Translations under genes and position numbers: made by a program | From: Amphichorda felina | Taxonomy: Eukaryota > Ascomycota > Sordariomycetes > Hypocreales > Bionectriaceae | Direction of reading: 5' to 3' | Length of the DNA stretch: 64,000 bases | NCBI GenBank assembly: GCA_016490725.1 | Contig: JAEMHR010000002.1 | Span: 124,001-188,000, forward strand | Part shown: piece by piece, positions 59,991-64,000 of the stretch | Layout of the letters: the number at the start of each line of letters is the position of its first letter | How positions within the stretch are numbered: the stretch's first letter is position 1 | The notes under the pieces: model-generated | What the model saw: the letters and a program-made list of their open reading frames with translations, nothing else | The model's database searches: none | What the model was told of the DNA's origin: nothing

Positions 59991-60016
59991 GCCTCCGCCT
60001 GCCTCCGCCTGCCTCC
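59991..60016. repeat. 10-bp tandem repeat GCCTCCGCCT, about 2.6 copies
   Basis: Direct repeat of a pyrimidine-rich unit, 300 bp before the regulator start codon. Confidence 0.8.
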
Positions 60017-60321
60017 CGGTCGTCACGGTCATCATTGTCATGGTCTCCTGGGCGTTCCCCAGCATACACTCAACCTTCGATTGCGCTGCGCCTGGCAGCA
60101 CCATGGCCGATTTGTATTCGTACAGTGTCCGGACGCCACGATAGGATCGCATAATACCATGTTGGTCTTGGTCTCCCTCTGCCGCTCTCGCCGCCGCTCC
60201 TGCAATTCACACAATGCTGACAGGCCGGATATCCAGACCGACCGATTCTATTCCTCCTTTCCTCCTCCCTCCTCCTCCTGCTACCTACGCCTAGGCGGCC
60301 CTCCGGCTGGCGAGACGCACA

Positions 60322-63300
60322 ATGCCTGCGCATGGGCCTCCGTCGCCGAGCGTCCAGCCCGCCAAGCGGCAACGGCAGTCCTCGGTCGATGACACGTCCC
60401 CCCGCGATTCCCAGACAAGCCCCGCCGACCAGGCCTCCGACATCTCGGCGCCCGCAGCCAGCAAACCCGGCCAGAGCAGCAACTTCCGCAATGTGAGCGC
60501 CTGCAACCGCTGCCGCCTGCGCAAGAACCGCTGCGACCAGCGGCTTCCCAGCTGCGCCAGTTGCGCCAAGGCCGGCGTGGCCTGTGTTGGCTACGACCCC
60601 ATCACCAAGAAAGAGATCCCGCGCAGGTACGCTTCATGGCCGGCGTATGCCCCGGTGTGACATGCTGACCGGGCGCGGCCCCTAGTTATGTCTTTTACCT
60701 CGAGACCCGGGTTGAGCAGCTAGAGAACCTGCTACGATCCCACAACATCGACTTCCCGGCGGCAGAGAACCTGGAGCCGTGCTCCCGCCCCGGAACCGCC
60801 GTCGCACCAGCCGCCGTGAAGCTGGAGAACGAGCACGACTCGACCACAGATGGGCCCGACTTTACAAAACCGCGGAACCCCACAGTAGACTCGCTGAGCC
60901 ACAAGAAGTCTAACCAAAGCCCAGCCATGCTGAACATCGTCAGCCCGTCAAAACCCAAGTCGCTGGCGTCCGCGTCGGGCGTGTCCTTCGCCAGGGTGGT
61001 ATATGCGGCTGTGCAGTATTCCGTCTCCGACCAGAGCGGCGCCCACGACCGGTCGGCAGTGAGGCACCCGGGCGGCGGCGGCACATCGATGCGCGACTCC
61101 TTCTTCGGACTCCACACGAAACCGACCATCCAGCCGGCCACGTTCCCCAGTCGACAGGTTGGCCTGAGGCTGGTCACCCTGTACTTTGAGCATGCTAATC
61201 CCCAGATCCCCATACTGCACCGCGGCGAGTTCATGAAGATGTTCGAGAAGGCCTACGCGGACCCGTCGCAACCCCGCGGGGCGCGTGAGGAGTACATGCT
61301 GAACATGGTCTTCGCGATCGGGTGCGGTGTCATAGTTGGCGAGCCCGTCAAGACGGAGGCAGCGGCATCTGGGGGCTCTAAGATGGCCATTGACCGGATC
61401 GACGGACAGTGCCAGCCTGAGGAGTACCACGCGAGTGCCATTGTTCATCTCGAGGCTTGTCTGAGTAGCAGCGGTGGGGGATTAGAAGTCCTTCAAGCTG
61501 TCCTTCTTCTCGCCAACTTCGCTCTGCTTCGGCCCGTGCCGCCTGGGCTCTGGTACGTCCCTACTTCCGAACAATCAAAACCGGGCATGGGCTAACTTTT
61601 TTTTTCAAGGTACATCATCGGTGTAGCTGTTCGGTTGGCCGTTGACCTTGGCCTCCACCACGAGGATGGCGTAGATGTCGATGGACCACCCGACCAACCG
61701 ACGGACACGGACGAAAGTGACAACGGCCGTCCAGTGGAAGGCAGCGGGCAGGAGCGAGGAAGACGCATATGGATTAGGGACCTGCGCCGACGACTCTGGT
61801 GGTGCACATATTCCTTCGATCGCCTGGTGAGCACCTGTGTGGGCCGCCCATTCGGCATCAGCGACCAGGTCATTACTACAGAACTGCCTTCGCTCTTAGA
61901 CGACGAGTATATCACCCCTGCAGGCATCGCGGAACACCGGGGTGAGGACGCCCCGCCGAGCTATAAACACGTTGCTCACCACTACTTTCGACTGCGGATG
62001 CTCCAATCCGAGATCCTCCAGGTCTTACAATACAACCAGTCCCAGATTGCGAGGGCCGGCGGGAATGGGCCGGCATATCCAGAGATGCACACCCACTTAC
62101 CGTCGCCCTTCCTAGTTCAGTTTGAATCTTTCCGGTCCTGGCGTCAGAACATCGACGAGAGGTTGTATAATTGGAAGATTTCAGCGCCCACGAGACACGA
62201 GACGGGGGTGGCGTTCTCCACCGAGTTCCTGGAGCTCAACTATTGGCAAGCCATCATCATGCTCTACCGACAGAGCTTGAGTGTGCCGGCCATGTTCGAG
62301 GACGAGTATAATACGTCAAACGAGGTCGACAGCCCCAGGGGTGTCACCACGACCGAACTCCGCGAGGACGAGGACAAGATCTACCTCAAGGTGGCAGAGG
62401 CCGGACAGAAGATTCTGCGAATCTACCGCCAGCTGCACCTGAGTGGTCTCGTGAGCTACACCTACCTATCAACACACCACCTCTTCATGGCCGGCATATC
62501 CTATCTCTACGCCATATGGCACTCTCCCACGGTCCGCGGGTGCCTTGTAAGTATCCCCTCCGAAAAGTACTGCGATGGAGTGTATTTCTGACCCGGGATA
62601 GACGATGGACGAAGTGGACTTTACCGTCCTGGCGGCAAAGTCAGTATTTACCGACATGATGGACAAGTGTCCACCGGCCGAGACCTGCAGAGACGCCTTC
62701 GATAGGACAGCAAGGGCCACCATCAAGATGGCCAGCTCCAACGGTGGATTTGGTTCCACAGCCCAGGCTCCACGGCGACAGAGGGCCCAATCCACCACCT
62801 GGGCCACCAGCACCGAATCGATGACACCCACGCCTAAACTGCAGCACCGGAACCGACAGTCAGAACACCAGCCGTTCAGCTTTGATCTATCACTGTCGGA
62901 TACCCTGTCATCGCCGACACTGTCGGTCACGGGGGAGATGGCGGCACGACCGTCACCACCTCTGTCGCAGGTCAAGGCCTTCGATACAGATTATATAATG
63001 CAGTCCCAGACTAGCCGGAGCCCGGGAGATGGGCCTATGAAGCAGGACACGAGCGTGGGATCGTCGTCGGCGGCAGGACCCCGGCGGCGGGCATCCCCGC
63101 AATCTTCAGGTACCAATACGTACATGGGCCAGCAGTTTGGACTGCAGGGCGCCATGGACTACCCAGACACGCAGACAATGGACTTTCTGCAGACACTGGG
63201 GGCTGCGCCGAACGGCGAGTTTGGGAGCGTGGACCAGCATGTGGACTTGGGCTTTGGCATGAACTGGGATGGACTGCCGAATGAGTTTGGGGACCATCAC

Positions 63301-63384
63301 CAGATGAATCCCTTTGACACGTTTTTCTTTGGCGGACAGCAGGGCGGGAGCGGAAACGGCCCCAACGGCGGCATGGGCCTTTGA
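60322..63384 (+). CDS. uaY: Zn(II)2Cys6 regulator of purine utilisation, UaY/PCO-1-like
   Basis: Four exons: 60322-60626, 60686-61552, 61610-62546 and 62602-63384, giving 963 aa. The zinc cluster is CNRCRLRKNRCDQRLPSC, followed by ASCAKAGVACVGYDPITKKEIPRSYVFYL, where the linker is split by intron 1, and then a leucine-rich coiled coil. The PF04082 middle homology region has LYFEHANPQIPILHR, LLLANFALLRPVPPGLW, VRLAVDLGLHHEDG and DLRRRLWWCTYSFDRLVSTCVGRP. The C-terminus is Gln/Gly/Ser-rich. In Aspergillus UaY and Neurospora PCO-1 these features turn on purine permease and uric acid catabolism genes upon induction. The specific target set here is inferred. Confidence 0.8.
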
Positions 63385-63844
63385 GATACCTGCATGCATA
63401 CCCCGATGATGGCTTGGAGTATACTATTATGGTTCGGATTGACGAGCATCTATCAGGCTGTTGGATCCTGGGAATCTTTCAGCATTTACGGATGTTATTG
63501 AGGGGGAAAACAGTTTCGAGTGAAGACAAGCAATTGCATGTCCACAGATGGACAAGCCATTGTGTAAAGATTATCTCCATTGATGATGAATCACGACTTT
63601 CTCGCGAAGGCCGAGGCGTTCCGAGTTTACGTGTCCAATATTACTAGTTGAAGTGTGCCCATGCCATAACAAGGCAATCCTTCCTTTTCCCCTTTCCAAA
63701 ATCCCGAAGCGCCATCTAATAGGTATCATTATCATATCCAACCGGCTGGCACCTCTCATAAATCCAAGCCCTCAGTATACATAACGCTAGTGATCGGACA
63801 CACACACACACACACACACACATACATACATACAAATAAGAAAT
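63385..63844. other. Convergent 3' spacer before the right-edge gene
   Basis: 460 bp with two 3' UTRs and a CA microsatellite at 63799-63822. Nothing else recognised. Confidence 0.6.
63799..63833. repeat. (CA)12 microsatellite followed by CATA repeats
   Basis: Perfect CA run passing into CATACATACATA, about 12 bp from the stop codon of the right-edge gene on the minus strand. Confidence 0.95.
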
Positions 63845-64000
63845 CTAGTAATCACGGCTTCGCCGCTTATCCCCGCGACGGACGTGGCGGACGGGCGCAT
63901 CGCCACCAGCAAACTGACGAGGGTCAATATCGCGGAAGCCGCCCTCGCGCCGGCGACCCTCGCTCCTGCGGGACTTGCGCCGGGGTGGCGGCTCGTTCTC
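63845..64000 (-). CDS. C-terminal end of an unidentified gene (runs off the right edge)
   Basis: One open frame of 51 codons ends in TAG at 63845-63847. It encodes a very Arg-rich tail: ENEPPPRRKSRRSEGRRREG, then GFRDIDPRQFAGGDAPVRHV, ending RRGDKRRSRDY. The biased, charged composition and lack of any stop support coding. The domain identity lies outside the window and I do not assign a function; a nucleic-acid-binding or splicing-related tail is only a guess. Confidence 0.65.
   Translation of the reverse strand, partial: ENEPPPRRKSRRSEGRRREGGFRDIDPRQFAGGDAPVRHVRRGDKRRSRDY

Larger units (their letters stand above)
58406..60321. promoter_or_regulatory. 1.9-kb spacer upstream of the UaY-like regulator gene
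   Basis: Holds the MFS 3' UTR and the probable long promoter and leader of the regulator. It includes a TACGGAGTA copy at 59296, a TAGG tandem at about 59670, a CGAACGA tandem at 59845 and a GCCTCCGCCT tandem at 59991. The final 150 bp are C/T-rich. No gene is supported. Confidence 0.5.

Noticed and set aside
1..64000. Secondary-metabolite gene cluster around the P450
   Set aside because: No polyketide synthase, peptide synthetase, terpene synthase or prenyltransferase is present, and the neighbours are housekeeping genes.
1..64000. tRNA, rRNA, CRISPR or insertion sequences
   Set aside because: Scanning for B-box GGTTCGANNCC-like stretches, repeat-spacer arrays and transposase motifs gave no supportable candidate.

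Overview
The window looks like nuclear DNA from a filamentous ascomycete, probably a Sordariomycete and perhaps Hypocreales. The signs are short introns (mostly 47-70 bp) with GT-AG ends, ORFs joined by such introns, and proteins of clear fungal type: a UaY-type zinc cluster factor, a phocein/MOB3, an FCY2-type permease and a group-specific P450. There are no bacterial operons, no recognisable mobile element and no CRISPR. Eighteen genes are complete and two are cut by the window edges. Exon boundaries were worked out by hand from splice signals plus reading-frame continuity.

Layout. 1-8.4 kb: the 5' part of NOT2 (-), a CobW/ZNG1-type GTPase (-) head-to-head with MOB3 (+), and a Zn2Cys6 regulator (-). 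8.4-13.36 kb: a 4.9-kb spacer without a supported gene. 13.36-32.65 kb is the dense core: MOSC protein (+), SMC2 (-) head-to-head with INCENP (+), a one-TM unknown (+), MSS116-type helicase (+), PEX7 (-) head-to-head with a CUE-AlkB-GRF protein (+), and RIB7 (+). 32.7-45.9 kb: FCY2-type permease (-), P450 (-), ribokinase (+), a one-TM unknown (-), a UEV/AKTIP-like protein (-) and a CCDC124/DUF1014 protein (-). 45.9-56.46 kb: a 10.5-kb gene-free spacer with a CAA microsatellite and dispersed short motifs. 56.46-64 kb: an MFS transporter (+), a UaY/PCO-1-like purine regulator (+) and the Arg-rich C-terminus of a further gene (-).

The genes are mostly housekeeping and do not form a biosynthetic cluster. 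The most telling functional link is the divergent SMC2/INCENP pair: condensin and the chromosomal passenger complex share a 513-bp intergenic region that carries an inverted pair of forkhead-type GTAAACA sites. A weaker theme is nucleobase and ribose metabolism (permease, ribokinase, RIB7, UaY-like factor), spread over about 30 kb and not arranged as a cluster.

I found no convincing new defence, mobile or biosynthetic system. The most unusual items are the forkhead palindrome between SMC2 and INCENP, an over-represented TACGGAGTA motif confined to spacers, a P450 whose expected splice junction is non-canonical, a 12-nt microexon in the CobW gene, and the two large gene-free spacers.
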